Shown here: positions 41,158-53,079 of the stretch, in pieces
Position numbering within the stretch: the first letter of the stretch is position 1
Layout of the letters: each line of letters starts with the position of its first letter
Assembly: GCA_034231615.1 (NCBI GenBank)
Contig: CM067315.1
Span: 31,339,407-31,403,406, forward strand
DNA: 64,000 nt
Reading direction: 5' to 3'
Source: Meghimatium bilineatum
Lineage: Eukaryota; Mollusca; Gastropoda; Stylommatophora; Philomycidae
Notes under the pieces: model-generated
What the model was told of the DNA's origin: nothing
Database searches by the model: none
Seen by the model: only the letters and a program-made list of their open reading frames with translations
Program-made: the position numbers and the translations under genes

Positions 41158-41405
41158 ACAAAAACATCAGCAGGTCAGCACAAAAACATCAGCAGGTCAG
41201 CACCAAAACATCAGCAGGTCAGCACAAAAACATCAGCAAGTCCACACAAAAACATCAGCAAGTCAGCACAAAACATCAGAAAATCAGCACAAAAACATCA
41301 GCAAGTCAGCACAAAACATCAGCAAATCAGCACAAAAACATCAGCAGGTCAGCACAAAAACATCAGCAAGTCAGCACAAAAACATCAGCAAATCAGCACA
41401 AAAAA
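41158..41405 (+). repeat. 22-bp minisatellite, about 12 copies
   Basis: The unit is gtcagcacaaaaacatcagc plus ag or aa; some copies are one base short. Overlapping open frames (KHQQVSTKTSA) come from it and are not genes. Confidence 0.95.
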
Positions 41406-41419
41406 CAAAATCTATCCTC

Positions 41420-41945
41420 AGACATTCGTGAGATGTGTAGAAAAATTACACCAAAACCACTCCTGGATGCTATTAATCCAGGATTTTCTCCTTCCTCCTC
41501 TCTTCCTTCCACCTCAACTGTTCATCGCAAAAAAAAATAGAAAATAGGCCGTGTCTTGTTACATATCTAAATCAAACACATTCACACCTTTTGACCACTG
41601 CCAAATTTAGTTCTAGATAATTTACAAGTTTTGTTATTGTGGTTATTGATAATTGGTTATATCGGGACGTATAAGTCATAACTATAAACTCCAGTTCAAG
41701 ACATGAGTTTAAGGATTCGTCAAAATGACAAATTTGTGTTTAGGGAACCAAATAACTATCAAATAAATAAACAGAAGACAGTCGGATCATGGATGATAAC
41801 TGACACGTTGACAATTTAGTATGTTTTGTTTAGAAATGTTGACGTATATGTCTATACCTAATTCCGTTAATCTTGAAATTTGTCCTGTGTTACCAAAGCA
41901 TTTATATCATGGGGTTGTTTACTGTCGCTAGTGGTTTTTTTCTCT
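41420..41945. other. Nothing recognised
   Basis: No gene or repeat match. Confidence 0.35.
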
Positions 41946-42480
41946 TGACACTATCTATCTATCTATCTATACGCTGTGACCCGTGTTTGCCTTGCGGCGT
42001 CAGGGGTGGAAGAGTTCTCTGGAGATGGCCTTCTTGTGCGCTGTTTTGTAAGCTTGTTTCCGTGGCTTCTTTGATTTCTGTGATCCATCTTTTACATGGC
42101 CTGCCTCTGGCTTTATAACCGTTACGTCTATGTGTCATGGCCATTTGTGGCATGCTATATTGTGGTAGTCTGGAAGCGTGTGAAAACCACTTGATCTGTT
42201 GTCTTTTGATGTGTTCCAATACTGGTATTGTTTTGGTTATCTGTCTCATGTTATCATTTCTAATTCTATCTCTTAATGACACTCCGAGTATTCTTCGTAG
42301 ACATGTCATTTCTGTTGTCACTATTTTTCTTTTGTCTTGAGCTGTCGTCGTCCAGGTTTGGCACTGGTAGCATAGTGATGGAATAATAATAGTCTTGTAT
42401 AATGCAACTTTAGTGTCCATGTTTACATTTTTGTTCTTGAAAATACGTGTCATCTGTTCTAGGAATTGGTATGTTTTGTT
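41946..42480 (-). mobile_element. LINE-B, 3' end with (TAGA)n tail
   Basis: The minus frame 42453-41959 is open for 164 codons: MTRIFKNKNVNMDTKVALYK, IIPSLCYQCQTWTTTAQDKR ('LYGCxxWT' box as CYQCQTWT), CLRRILGVSLRDRIRN, PVLEHIKRQQIKWFSHASRL, GYKARGRPCKRWITEIKE. Right after it lies (tagatagata)n, seen as ctatctatctatctat at 41950-41970 on the plus strand. Confidence 0.9.
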
Positions 42481-42789
42481 GCATCTATTTTGTATACATT
42501 ATGTATATATTCTCTTGACACTGTCAGTGATAAGATCAACATTATCTCTAAGCTACGTTGTTGTGCGCGTCGAAGTAGGATGCAGTGCGCACAATTGAAC
42601 ACCACGTGCGCATAATTCCTAACCAAGGACATACAAAATTATCCCCGAGTACAGATTTCGCACATGCGGTTTTTTAGTTGCTCGAACCGCCAATTAAACC
42701 GCGCATACAGGTTAAAGTTTAAAGGGAACATAGGATTAAATAATAATTGGAATTCGATCTTCTAAAATCACGTTATTTGACATCATGAT

Positions 42790-43060
42790 TTGTGGTGGTC
42801 AATTTGTGTAGGGTCTATAGGTTGTGTCAACCTAGTCAACCTATACACAAAAATAGGTTGCATAACCAGACAGAAAGAGCAAAGTATTATCCAAGAAGCC
42901 CGAAACGATACGACAACAGCACACCTATTGGACGCCCTCGTAAAAGGTGGAAAGAACGTGTATTAGAGACACTCGGAAATATAACAACAGAAGAGGCAAA
43001 TAGAAGAGCAAAAGATCGTACACTCACTCTCCTCTCAACACTGAAAGGTACATGAGGACA
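42790..43060 (+). mobile_element. LINE C-terminal fragment (family unassigned)
   Basis: It reads AKYYPRSPKRYDNSTPIGRP, RKRWKERVLETLGNITTEEA and NRRAKDRTLTL, then a stop. 'GRPRKRW.E.V...L..I....A....A.DR' is the usual LINE end. A C12 run follows at 43140. Confidence 0.62.
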
Positions 43061-43129
43061 GAACGAAGAAGGTGTGTCAACCGACAATGTAAATTACGAG
43101 AACTGTCACATAGCGTCACGTCAGAAGGA

Positions 43130-43490
43130 TTGATCTCGCCCCCCCCCCCCTGATGAGTCTATAGGACTATATTGTCAAGAGATTCACTACAGGTCAATGT
43201 ATAATCGATACTTATCGATCACCAATATAAAGTATGTAACATCTTATTTCTGCATCAAGGGATACAAAATATATGAACTCGTGAGATTGACGAAAGATAT
43301 ATCCAGTCAACAACAGCTGCTGTATTGCTAATGAGTCATAATATTTGTCGAGGTTGCACTTTTAAATATAGCGCTCGACTAACTTTAACTGTTCATTATT
43401 CTCTCTCTCTCCCTCTCTCTCTCCCTCTCTCTTTCTCTCTAATCTGTGTAGTAGTATTAATGTTGTGATATACAAATTATAATCTATGAT
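43130..43490. repeat. C-run and (CT)n tract, otherwise nothing
   Basis: A C12 run at about 43140 and a ctctccctctct tract at 43398-43440. No other feature. Confidence 0.8.
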
Positions 43491-43497
43491 CCATGGA

Positions 43498-43658
43498 TCC
43501 ATCGAAGACGGATGTGTTGGACCATTGGCGCAAATAAAACGGCGACACAACACATTTCCATTCTGTGGACTACATTCTGCTGGCAATCTAGTAGGACCAC
43601 TGTTCTGCTATAAGAGAGATCTCGCGGAATTTGAAAATGAACGCCGAAGAAGAAGATC
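43498..43658 (+). mobile_element. SINE-1 (short form)
   Basis: A complete short copy: 'catcgaagacggatgtgttg', 'ggcgcaaataaaacggcgac', 'ctgtggactacattctgctg', 'gcaatctagtaggaccactg' and 'tttgaaaatgaacgccgaag' with a GAAGAAGA tail. Confidence 0.88.
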
Positions 43659-43894
43659 CAAGGCGATGATGGATATGGCTCACGAGACCAATCTGAGACA
43701 CGGAAAGTCTTCCACTGTATATGGAAGGAATAACAGGCCCAACTGCACCATCAGCATACGATTACATACAATTACGTTGAAGAGAAAGGGATTTCGGGGT
43801 GGGCATTCTATTTCAGAAGAAAATGGTTGATTTATTTTATTAGCAAATCCTATAATTCAATAGCTTAATTCAAATAATATCAAAGTTAGGGATC

Positions 43895-44138
43895 AAAGCT
43901 TACTAGAAAGCAAGAAGTTAGACAGGGATGTGTACTTTCACCAGACATGTTCTCTTTATACAGTGAAAACATAATGCGTGCAATAGTTGATATCCCAGAA
44001 ATATCAGTTGGAGGACATAACATAAATAATTTGAGATATGCGGATGACACTGTTCTGATTGTTAAAAGTGAGGAAGACCTTCAAGATTTAAATAATATAG
44101 TAGCCACAGAATCCTTATCCCAAATTTATCGAATATAG
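43895..44138 (+). mobile_element. LINE reverse transcriptase fragment with intact YADD
   Basis: One frame reads KLTRKQEVRQGCVLSPDMFS (box B), YSENIMRAI, INNLRYADDTVLIVKSEEDL (box C with YADD). It covers only the palm and ends at a stop near 44138. Confidence 0.88.
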
Positions 44139-44139
44139 A

Positions 44140-44520
44140 AAATATATATACAGAAATTAAAATAAACAAATATCGGCTAATGGGATATCCAGCCTTCTAA
44201 AATAACTCATTGACTATTATCTTGATTTTCATTAGCTGGCACAAAAAGTATAATCATACCGAGCAATGAAAATCACGAGAATAGTCAAACGAATCATTTA
44301 AAGGGATTGATTTCCAATTAGTCAGTAAGATTTTTGTAGACGGTTATGGTGAAATTCTATAGGTCTATTTAAAAAAATGGTCCGGATCGACGAAATAATT
44401 ATATAATAACACAACAAAATTCGCTATGCACAATAGTAAACAATAAAGACAAAAATAATGATTGATGACTTGTGAAAAGTGTTAAATATGGAAATTTGGT
44501 ATGGTGATGACAAGGAAATA
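44140..44520. other. Nothing recognised
   Basis: No family match. Confidence 0.35.
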
Positions 44521-44524
44521 ATCC

Positions 44525-44745
44525 ATTAGCTGTGAGCTGGTAACTTTTGACAGCACACAGTCTTTCAGGCATAGCACAGGGTTTACTTACTTAACTGAGA
44601 TGACTCAAGCAAAGATTGTCTCAAAGGGTAAGAGGTATATAAGATAGATACATATTTAGTCCCCGAATGGAGGCTTTCTAGTGCGATAGTAGCCCTGGAT
44701 TACCACGTCTTGCCAGGATCACAGTACACCTCTCTGGGTCAGCTA
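44525..44745 (+). repeat. Interspersed repeat F, copy 1
   Basis: It shares with 58685-58960 'tagctgtgagc', 'acagc.ca..agt.t', 'catatttagtcccmgaatgg' relatives and a downstream 'cacacctc' or 'acacctccggg' region, in the same orientation. The class is unknown. Confidence 0.5.
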
Positions 44746-45400
44746 TCTTCTTTATCTTCTGTCAGATTTGTTAACCCATCTGTAGTGATGGCATATCTAG
44801 CATTTCCTGTCACATTCGAGTCTGACACAATAGCTGATGGTGCAATGTCCGTTAGCCTGTAACTTTCCGTCATCCACGGAGATTATTTCATAGACAACAA
44901 AAGTAAAAAATTGAAACAAGATGAGACAATGACTTTTTTTTACAGGTGACAGATTGTCAGCCCATTCCCCAACTCTCCTTATTCCTCTCCTACGACATGT
45001 CTGGAAATACGACAATGGCCTGAAGCCGGTAGATGGAGTTCCAAAACCCTTCCCCCCTCTTTAGCGATTTGACATGACGCTTAGCACTAGAAACTTAGCC
45101 AAGAGGGCGATAAAATTCCACCCTTAGCAATTTTTCGCATAAATGTCTTCAAATCACCCGTCAAACAGTAAAATTTTCTCACAAAAATGGACGAATTACC
45201 TTTTTAAAACTAATTTCTTAGTTAAAACGCCCTCCTTAAAGTACTATTATCTACGGCCCTGAGTTGTCTTATTCTTTGCGCCCTGAACTAGATAGAAGCC
45301 CAGGCCCCGATTGCCACACGGGCAACAAAATTAGTGACTGCGTTATAAACGTATGCGTTATAAAGGGACACCTGTATAGAAATCGTCATATAGAAATTTC
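44746..45400. other. Nothing recognised
   Basis: No family match in this stretch. Confidence 0.35.
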
Positions 45401-45404
45401 CTTA

Positions 45405-45416
45405 TATATATATAGG

Positions 45417-45461
<45 letters not shown>

Positions 45462-45462
45462 G
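45405..45462 (+). repeat. (TA)n microsatellite
   Basis: Tatata runs broken once by 'taggcctata'. Confidence 0.97.
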
Positions 45463-45865
45463 TACCATAAGTCACTGTGTTATCTTGGCAACATACACAT
45501 AATATATTTTACGTATAGGCTTGTTAAAAATAAATACGCTGAATTAACGCGAGTAAAAACAAACCTTACCTTGTCAAATCAAATTTTCCAAGCTTGTTAG
45601 TAATGCTCTGGTTTTGGCCGGTCGCACATCTGCACATGATTTTTGTGCACGTGTCATGCGACCAGTTTTCTGCTCACTCGTTTAACTTTACCGCTCAACT
45701 TGCACATACAACGTAACAAGTGTTTTACAACAATCCATTTGTGGTGTGTCGCCGTTTCGATGATATTTCTAAAGCAGAATTTTGTTTTCTGGTTTAAGTC
45801 AGAAGGGTAGGTTTACGATAATAATATCTTTTCTCTGCCTTTCCACTTATCTGTATATCTATCTA
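45463..45865. other. Nothing recognised
   Basis: No family match. Confidence 0.35.
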
Positions 45866-45869
45866 TTGT

Positions 45870-46115
45870 CCTTTTTCTGCTTTTGCTGTTGTGGCCAAAT
45901 GATTCAATGGCGATCAGTTTTCTGACTGACGCGTTTGATCTTTTACTATGTAGTAATATTGTGACACATCAGAACATCAGTAACTTCTTCAATCCACCTT
46001 CTTCTTGGTCTTCCTCTATCTCTGCTTTTTTTCCCCATCCTCGTGTTTTATGCTCTTGCTACTGGCCAATAGATGTTCCTTTTTATTAAGTGGCAGAACC
46101 ATTTCAGTAATTTAA
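45870..46115 (-). mobile_element. LINE 3' fragment
   Basis: The reverse strand gives ITEMVLPLNKKEH..A and QEHKTRGWGKKAEIEEDQEE (shifted to RGRPRRRWIEEVTDVL). It resembles the fragment at 61460-61565 and the general LINE end. Confidence 0.5.
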
Positions 46116-46569
46116 ACTGTACAAATGTAGTAATTTGTTTCCCAAAAAATGTTGTTGCTAATCCTAGTGAAGATCTTCCTTTTGAAACCCCCATTCCCTT
46201 GTCAGGTTTCTATTTACGTGAGAAACAAAATAAGGTTCATGTTAAGCAGATGTAGCCTAGATTTTTACGGAACTAATCTCATACATTATTTAACGGAACG
46301 AACTTTCGCTGAAGGCGCATATAACGCAGCATCTATTGATCTGCGCGTAACGCACTGAGAAACCTCCCCCTTCCCCTCTCTTGGAACACCCTTCGGGGGG
46401 GATAGAGTTATCCGTGCGTTATGTTAAGATCAAATTAGCGTAAACAGACGTTTCGCGTTTTTTATCTCCACGTCACGGACGCTAAATGAAATCAAATCTA
46501 CTAATAAAAAAATAGACGTTTTCACGTGATGAGGCCACTCTGCGCAGCATGTACCAAAAATACATATTC

Positions 46570-46990
46570 TTACAGGTTAACACGAGCATCTCATGGCAGT
46601 TATGAAACATCGTAAACTTTTGTGATTTGCCCATGTGATGATGCAGAATTCCCTTTCCAAAACTATCCTACAAGGACAGTGGCGTAGCGAGGGAGGGCGG
46701 AGGTGCGGACCGCCCCGGGCGGAAACATCGGGAGGGCGGCAAATTTATTTTCGTCCAGTCTTTCACAATCACTGACATATTTGTTAAAGTCACAAGGGCG
46801 GAAAATTATGATTCCGCCCCAGGCGCCATTGACCCACGCTACGCCACTGTATATGGAACAGTTGAGGGTAGAAGAAGAAAAGTGGATAAGAAAAGTAGAT
46901 ACAATGAAAGTATGGATTGATATGATTAAATAATATGCAGAAATAAGAGTATCCACACTTAAACAAAGAACTGTGAGCAGGGAGGCATGG
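46570..46990 (+). mobile_element. LINE-E fragment split by a hAT MITE
   Basis: To the left, VMKHRKLL.FAHVM..NSLSKTILQ; to the right, GTVEGRR and a decayed remainder. Removing the MITE at 46677-46849 restores the run SLSKTILQGTVEG seen in the open LINE-E copy at 27575-28366. Confidence 0.72.
46677..46849. mobile_element. hAT-type MITE nested in LINE-E
   Basis: The 173-bp element has terminal inverted repeats CAGTGGCGTAGCG on both ends (right end read in reverse). The flanks tacaagga (46669-46676) and tatatgga (46850-46857) are a decayed 8-bp duplication. G-rich inside (gggagggcgg). Confidence 0.88.
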
Positions 46991-46994
46991 TGGA

Positions 46995-47590
46995 ATTTTT
47001 TCCACCATGTGGAATCAACATGGTGTATCCGTGCCCTAATCAATATATATATTCTTGTTTTTCTTCACGAATAATTAACTCATTGCCTGTAACGGACATT
47101 ATTATTCAACTATTCTATAAAAAGAAACAGATGATCAAAGCAATTAGAAAGACAACAACACAAGATGACTATCAAAGCGTAAACAGACGAGAACAAGTAG
47201 TCACTTTACGCGTCTGAACAGAACACACAAAATTTCACAGACACATGTATACACAGTTCAGTATTGGCAACATAGCATTGTGTACATGTATTGTCATTTT
47301 AGTCAGCTGAATGTGTTGGTCAAGAATGTTTCGGGAAGGACGACAGGTAACAAATGCCCGGGTCTGGCACATTTTGTTGTGACAGAAGAAGCCATCACCA
47401 AGATTGATGCAGCAATACGTGCTAGATCATTTGTTACCGATCGCACTTCCCAAAATATTCTTTCCCAATCCTTCACTGTTGTCTTCGAAAAACATTTTCC
47501 ACCATAGGGCCTATACCATCTGCAGTCTGTGATTATTGTGATCTGTCGACATCCTTCGGCTATAAGAAACTGAGTCAATGCTCATTTTGA
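46995..47590. other. Nothing recognised
   Basis: A 75-codon frame at 47280-47507 and its antisense show no resemblance to a known family. Confidence 0.35.
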
Positions 47591-47599
47591 TGGATTCTC

Positions 47600-47757
47600 C
47601 GACGAAGACAGGTGTATCGGGTCATTGGCGCAAATAAAACGACGACACAACGCATTTCCATTTTCTGAATTACATCCTGCTGGAAATCTAGTTGGACCAT
47701 TGTTCTGCTATAAGAGGGATCCAGTAGAAGTTTGAGAATGAACGCTGAAGAAGAATA
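47600..47757 (+). mobile_element. SINE-1 (short form)
   Basis: It has 'gacgaagacaggtgtatcgg', 'ggcgcaaataaaacgacgac', 'aattacatcctgctggaaat', 'gtttgagaatgaacgctgaa' and a GAAGAA tail. Confidence 0.85.
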
Positions 47758-47904
47758 AGGATGGATTCGTTATCACATCAGTCATGTTGTAGACTGCCTG
47801 AACAGGATATGACCTATTACTCGTATGAATCATATCACGTGACAGACCATATGACTATAAGCTATTTGTACATCCGTGTTTACTTATTACATCAGTGGTG
47901 ACGC

Positions 47905-48100
47905 AAATTAAAGACTCTCCTTACTTGAGGGTAAAGTCAAAGGGAAGCGAGCAAGAGGTAGGCGGAGATACAAGTGGGAGAGTAACATCACACGATGGAC
48001 AGGGTAAAGTCTAGCAGAATGAACTACCAAGACAAGAGACGTTGGAGATACGTTGCAGTCAACCTTCGTTGCAGAGACGGCACTTGATGATGATGACGCA
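47905..48100 (+). mobile_element. LINE-D, 3' end fragment
   Basis: It gives LLEGKVKGKRARGRRRYKWE, SNITRWTG, a stop, TTKTRD, and AETALDDDD with a gatgatgatgac tail. About 190 bp remain. Confidence 0.82.
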
Positions 48101-48104
48101 ATAC

Positions 48105-49140
48105 TTGTCTGCAAATTGATGAGTTTACTGATGATAAAAGGACACAATCAATATCGGCATGTTATTCTGAAAATTGATGGTTATTCCGATGATAGAACGG
48201 ACATAATCAATAACAAGTTTTACTGGTCTTTGAACTGAAGGAAGTTGACATTTCAGCACCACTTATGAAATCAATGTAAAATAGACTATGCTACATACGG
48301 CAGAAATACAGAAGAGCAGTGCTTTTTCTTCCGATGATAATGTAGGTTTATGCCTATCCCCCAACTTTTTGTATCCTGAATTATTTTTTTTAATGTTAGT
48401 ACTTTATTATTTAATTTCTTCAAAAACCAAAAGAAAGACAAGTGCTCCGCTCACGTCCTTAGCACACACAAAAAAATATAATGTGGAAAAAATTCAAAAT
48501 TCCAACATAGGCCTATCTGTTGTTGTTAAGTTTTGTTTAGAATCTTAAAAAACTGAGCTCAAGGTTATTGAACAATATTTCACTAAAATGTACACCCTAT
48601 CCCGTGTCCAATTTTATTTCTGGTTCCCAAAACATTACCACTGATCATACAACTTATAAGAAAGCTGGCCACCCGTTTAGAAATATGATTTCCGCTTTAT
48701 CAGAAAAAGGACGATTGATTACAGAGGCTTTTCTACACCTATAGTAGAAATATTATTTAGTTTTGCCAAGACTCCCCTGCCAAGATTCATGTGGCAGGGG
48801 AGAAATATAGACTCCATTATTGTATATACCGTACCCATAGGGGCCTACCTATTTCTTACACAGAAAGAGTATTGCAAAAGAGTAGGCGCTAGATACCAAA
48901 CACAATATCTTGAAGATCGATACATTTTTAACAAGACAGGAAATCACTTGCATTGGAAGAGGATAGGCCTATTCCATATTATTTGGTCATGAGAAGAGAA
49001 AGAATGTACCACATCATGACCACAGTTAAGTTAAAACGCAAAATGATTAGGGGAAGACTAAGAGAGAAAAGGGTGGACATCTTAGTATTGTGACATAGGC
49101 CTAAGGGAATAATAAAAATGTATTGACAGTACATGATTAG
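48105..49140. other. No gene; several taggccta palindromes
   Basis: No exon or element is recognised. The octamer taggccta or ataggcctat recurs at 48511, 48964 and 49098, and beyond this stretch at 49152, 49429 and 51100. Confidence 0.35.
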
Positions 49141-49149
49141 ATGACAGAT

Positions 49150-49240
49150 TTAGGCCTATATTCAACAATACACTGAATTGACGTTTCAACCAAAATATCT
49201 TTATCAAGATAGGAACATACAAACACAGAATGGAATCACA
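49150..49240 (-). mobile_element. Penelope-type terminal fragment
   Basis: 'tgacgtttcaaccaaaatat' followed by 'ctttatcaagatagg' matches the terminal motif at 39970-40000. Confidence 0.5.
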
Positions 49241-49487
49241 AAATCAAGTGAAAAGTACATGTTAGCGATGTAGCAGAAACTGATAGGTCTGAGAAGCAAC
49301 CAGATATATAGAGAGTTGAAAAAAGTGGACAAGCGAATGATTTCATATCAAGACACTTTTACAATTGAAATTGTTTCAAAATTTAAAAGAGAATTATAAA
49401 TAATGGTCATACAACCATACTTAGTATAGGCCTACGCCTATTGATAGATGGGCCTAAATATAGGCCCCCATAGAAGTCAAAAAAAAG

Positions 49488-49740
49488 TATCTATAATTTC
49501 TTCATAGACTACAGCAAGGCTTTTGACAGAGTCTAACAGGACAAAATTAATGGAATGTCTTCAAGAAATAGGCATAGATAGAAAAGACATCAGACTGATT
49601 AAAAATATACATAGGGAACAGAGTGCATCAATAAGTTATGAAAATAGCTACTTACAATACATAGAAATAAGAAGAGGGGTAAGACAAGGATGTATTTTAT
49701 AATCCAGCATATTTAATATCTACACAGAGAAGTACAAGTA
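49488..49740 (+). mobile_element. LINE reverse transcriptase fragment (boxes A and B)
   Basis: The frames read FIDYSKAFDRV (box A), IDRKDIRLIKNIHREQSASI, RRGVRQGCIL (box B) and SIFNIYTE. Frameshifts separate these. Confidence 0.82.
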
Positions 49741-49744
49741 GACA

Positions 49745-50075
49745 CCATCAAAATTTTAACCAAACAATATTGAGCGGAACAAAGCTTTCTCATAACTAGG
49801 GTACAAAGGGACATAAAACAAAATAATACAAGGGACACAATAAGAAATAATGGAACACTATTTATTGGGACAAGTAATTTTTCATAACAACAAGAACAGC
49901 GTCAAATACAGTGTCTGTTCCTGTTGGCCTTCATCTCCACATAAATTCAGCATGATAGCTTTCAAGATGGTGTAGAGATGTGCCACGGTCTTTCTTATTT
50001 CTTAATTTCACGCTACCTCAAGTAGTTCAATGTTAAGAGAACTATCGATTTCATTGTGCTTCAGTACCAAGTAGA
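49745..50075. other. Nothing recognised
   Basis: No family match. Confidence 0.35.
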
Positions 50076-50077
50076 TA

Positions 50078-50238
50078 CGCAAACGTCAATCAATACTTCT
50101 TTATGCTACGCACTGAGAGACCACACAAATGTGCAAACGTCAATCAATACTTCTTTATGCTACGCACTGAGAGACCACACAAATGTGCAAACGTCAATCA
50201 ATACTTCTTTACGCTACGCACTGAGAGACCACACAAAT
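50078..50238 (+). repeat. 54-bp minisatellite, 3 copies
   Basis: The unit is 'aaacgtcaatcaatacttct' plus 'ttatgctacgcactgagaga' plus 'ccacacaaatgtgc', nearly identical in all three. Confidence 0.95.
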
Positions 50239-50337
50239 GCGTAGCATGCAGAATAAATGTATACTACAAAATTTCTCAACTGGTAGCATTTTATTGATCT
50301 GTAGAAATGCTACAGAAATCTGTAGTAATTCAGAAAA

Positions 50338-50825
50338 ATGAAAAATATACTGTGTAATATGACATTGTCATTAGAGGTGAGAAAGAGAGTTCTGCAGTGC
50401 TATATAACCCCTATACTAACATATGGGTGCGAGTCTTGGACAATAAACATACTGGAAAGTGGGAAATTAGAGGCAAAAGAGATGTGGTTCTACAGAAGAA
50501 TGCTGAGAATACCATGGACTGCCAAAAAAAACTAATCTAGAGGTGTTGAAAGAGTCACATGCGAAACGGACCTTAAACAACATATAAGATTAAGGCAATC
50601 TTCTTTTTTTCGCAACTTCATGAGACAGGCCGGTTTAGTGAACATAGTCACAACAGGCAAAATTGAAGGCAATAGAGACAGAGGGCGACAACGTGACAAA
50701 ATATTGACAACCTGGCATGGCAAGGAAACAACAACGACTTTGATACATAATACTGTGGACAGAAAGCTTTGGAGAGCCATGACCACCTACGCAGACAGCA
50801 TGGCACCTCATGATGATGAGAAATG
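50338..50825 (+). mobile_element. LINE-A fragment, C-terminal domain
   Basis: It reads NMTLSLEVRKRVLQCYITPI, LTYGCESWTINI, EMWFYRRMLRIPWTAKKN, then after a frame change FMRQAGLVNIVTTGKIEGNR, WHGKETTTTLIHNTVDRKLW and YADSMAPHDDE. It is the best copy of the LINE-A 3' module in this window. Confidence 0.88.
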
Positions 50826-50959
50826 CAACCAAATTTTGTGGTGTTATGGGAGATTCATAGTGTCAACAATCATGTTTGTTATTGTAGCAATGAATATCAG
50901 TGAATTGTCATGTACAGTGACTATCTAAAAATGGGAATTAAAAAAACAGAACGATGTGG

Positions 50960-51805
50960 TGGCATCTACTTGTACTGAACCCTTTAAACATATTGAAGAA
51001 ATGTCAGGACTCAAGATCAGTGGGAAAATAATCAACAACCTGAGATATGCAGATGACACTGTTCCTTTGGCAGAAAGTGAACACAAACTATAAAGAATAA
51101 TAGGCCTAGATCATGCTGATAAACCTAAATATCCATAAAAACAAAAACCATGATAATCAGCAAAGTCACAGAAGAACAAGCATTAAACATAAACATACAT
51201 GGAGAGAAACTACAAGTAGAACATTATCAATATCGGACACATAATCACAAATGACGGCAGATGTGAAACAGAAGTTAAAAGGAGAATAGGAATGGATAAA
51301 ATTACTTTCAATGACATGAGGAAAATAGTAACATCTAAACAAATTAAAAACAAGTTAAAAATGAGAATTATAAAATGCTACGTCTAGGCATATTCTATAT
51401 TAATGTATGGCTCAGAAATATGGACATTAACAAACAATTAGACGACAGAATTGATGCCTTTGAGATGTGGGTATATAGAAGAATAGGGAGAACATCATGG
51501 AAAGAGAAGAAAACAGACAAAGAGGTTCTAACAACACTTAATATGAAGAAAGAATTATTAAAGGAAATAAAGATCAAGCAAATAAAATATTTTTGACACA
51601 TTTAAAGACATGACACCTTGTTGAAGACCTTACTTGGGGGTAAAGTCAAAGAGAAGCAAGCAAGAGATAGGCAGAGATACAAGTGGGAGAGTAACATCAC
51701 ACGATGTGCAGGTTACAGTCTAGCAGAGTGCACCACCAAGATAAGAGACAGTAGATGTTGGAGATACGTTGCAGCCAACCTTCATTGCAGAGACAGCACT
51801 TAATG
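50960..51805 (+). mobile_element. LINE-D fragment with intact YADD box
   Basis: It reads LRYADDTVPLAESEH (box C), TNDGRCETEVKRRIGMDKIT, YGSEIWTL ('YGSExWTL'), FEMWVYRRIGRTSWKEKKTD, YKWESNITRC, RRCW-like text and a 3' gatgatgatgatgg tail. Several frameshifts. It meets a minus-strand LINE-B fragment tail-to-tail at about 51830. Confidence 0.87.
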
Positions 51806-51839
51806 ATGATGATGATGGCCTAAGGAATTCAGAGTTTTT

Positions 51840-52110
51840 TTTTGTCTATGGCTATTTGAGTTGCATTGGTCATGGTAAGCCCATGTTTATTTAATGTTTC
51901 TTTGATTGTCTCTTCCCATCTAGTTCTCGGTCTTCCTCGTACCTTGTATCCCCATATTCTGCTGATGTATGCACGAAGGGCTGGTTGCACAGGTTCCATT
52001 CTCATGAAGTGGACCCAACCATCTGGTTTGCTGTCTCTGGATGTAGTTTTGACTTGAGATAGTCTTTACTTCTTTCCCGATATCTTAATTTCTCCAGCGA
52101 TCTCTTCTCA
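51840..52110 (-). mobile_element. LINE-B, 3' end fragment
   Basis: It is closely similar in DNA to 29490-29780. The reverse strand encodes a GRPR..W...IKET segment preceded by a WVHFMRMEPVQP segment. Confidence 0.8.
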
Positions 52111-52119
52111 TGACATTCG

Positions 52120-52535
52120 ATGATAATACTATGATAATACTATAATACAACAATAATACAATCATCTGGAAAGACAGAAAGGTGCTAAATAATTTTGCAA
52201 TTTGTATTTCAAACCATGAATAACCAGTGAAATCTAGGTGTGCTAAGAAATAATTTAAGAATATACTACAACAATTTCAGTTGCAAAATATATTCATGAG
52301 ATTATTGATGAGATTATTAGAGATATTCATGAGATTTAAGAATATACTAAATGCATGTGGTTATGTCTGTAGGTCTCACCAATGGCCCACTAGAGAAACC
52401 ATCCATGCAACAGAAAACCTTAGTAGATGACATGCCGTTATATTGAGGTTCTCATCTTATAGAAGCTTCATGGTACGTCATCTATACAATTATGCTTTTC
52501 ATGCATGTATTTTGTTATTGCAATGTGTTTTATGT
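52120..52535. other. Nothing recognised
   Basis: 'gagattattgatgagattat' and 'catgagatttaagaatatac' recur locally, but no element is identified. Confidence 0.35.
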
Positions 52536-52539
52536 TTTG

Positions 52540-53070
<531 letters not shown>

Positions 53071-53079
53071 AATATACTG

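Noticed and set aside
50056-50297. RTERPHKC repeats that look like zinc-finger linkers
   Set aside because: The 18-residue unit comes from a 54-bp satellite and lacks the paired Cys and His of a C2H2 finger.
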